DNA of 64,000 bases from Lamellibrachia satsuma. Lineage: Eukaryota; Annelida; Polychaeta; Sabellida; Siboglinidae. Position 1 is the first letter of the stretch. Every line of letters begins with the position of its first letter. The DNA is taken from contig BSQZ01000018.1 in the NCBI GenBank assembly GCA_033239005.1, positions 4,709,536 through 4,773,535 on the forward strand. The letters are read 5' to 3'. Position numbers and translations under genes: made by a program. Below are positions 63,911 through 64,000 of this stretch, piece by piece. The notes beneath the pieces were generated by a model, which worked only from the letters and a program-made list of their open reading frames with translations, was not told the DNA's origin and ran no database searches.

Positions 63911-64000
63911 GTGAGTACGGGCACTCCTGTATAACTTTTATTTTGTCAAACAAAATAGCCATGTATTGCAGGAACATGCAAAGTGTTAGTGCATATACTG

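Overview
This is animal nuclear DNA, AT-rich and intron-rich, with GT-AG (and two GC-AG) introns, SINEs, CR1/L2-like LINE fragments, pogo-like and other MITEs and many minisatellites. The repeat spectrum and domain set suggest a marine invertebrate (mollusc or invertebrate deuterostome). I cannot fix the phylum from sequence alone.

One plus-strand gene fills the window and runs off both ends. I reconstructed 56 internal coding exons (e1-e56, 224 to 63910) by eye. They total about 10.6 kb, or roughly 3540 codons. Every exon-exon junction is compatible in reading phase and no stop codon was met. The product is a giant secreted or cell-surface modular protein. Region 1 (224-34899, e1-e31) encodes about 16 tandem beta-sandwich units resembling CARDB / APHP-type adhesion repeats, nearly all with a characteristic cysteine pair and an acidic-Asn-Asn turn. 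Region 2 (36316-45236, e32-e39) encodes four EGF modules, one thrombospondin type-1 module with a WxxWxxW motif, and three more EGF modules. Region 3 (45808-56824, e40-e51) encodes NIDO, AMOP and VWD domains in the order seen in mucin-4-like proteins. Region 4 (57759-63910, e52-e56) encodes a linker domain and EGF modules that continue past the window. The start codon, signal peptide and any membrane anchor lie outside.

The introns carry almost everything else. Those above about 1.3 kb are explained by insertions or tandem arrays: two near-identical inverted copies of a 1.16-kb element with direct terminal repeats (16.5 and 62.5 kb); two pogo-like TA-flanked elements (34.9 and 49.9 kb); an internally deleted LINE (31.5-33.2 kb, minus); a nested minus-strand Mutator-like gene remnant (19.5-20.6 kb); four SINE copies, two of which seeded minisatellites from opposite ends; and arrays with 16, 20, 30, 41, 46, 50, 72 and 73-bp units. 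No rRNA, tRNA, CRISPR or prokaryotic operon structure was seen.
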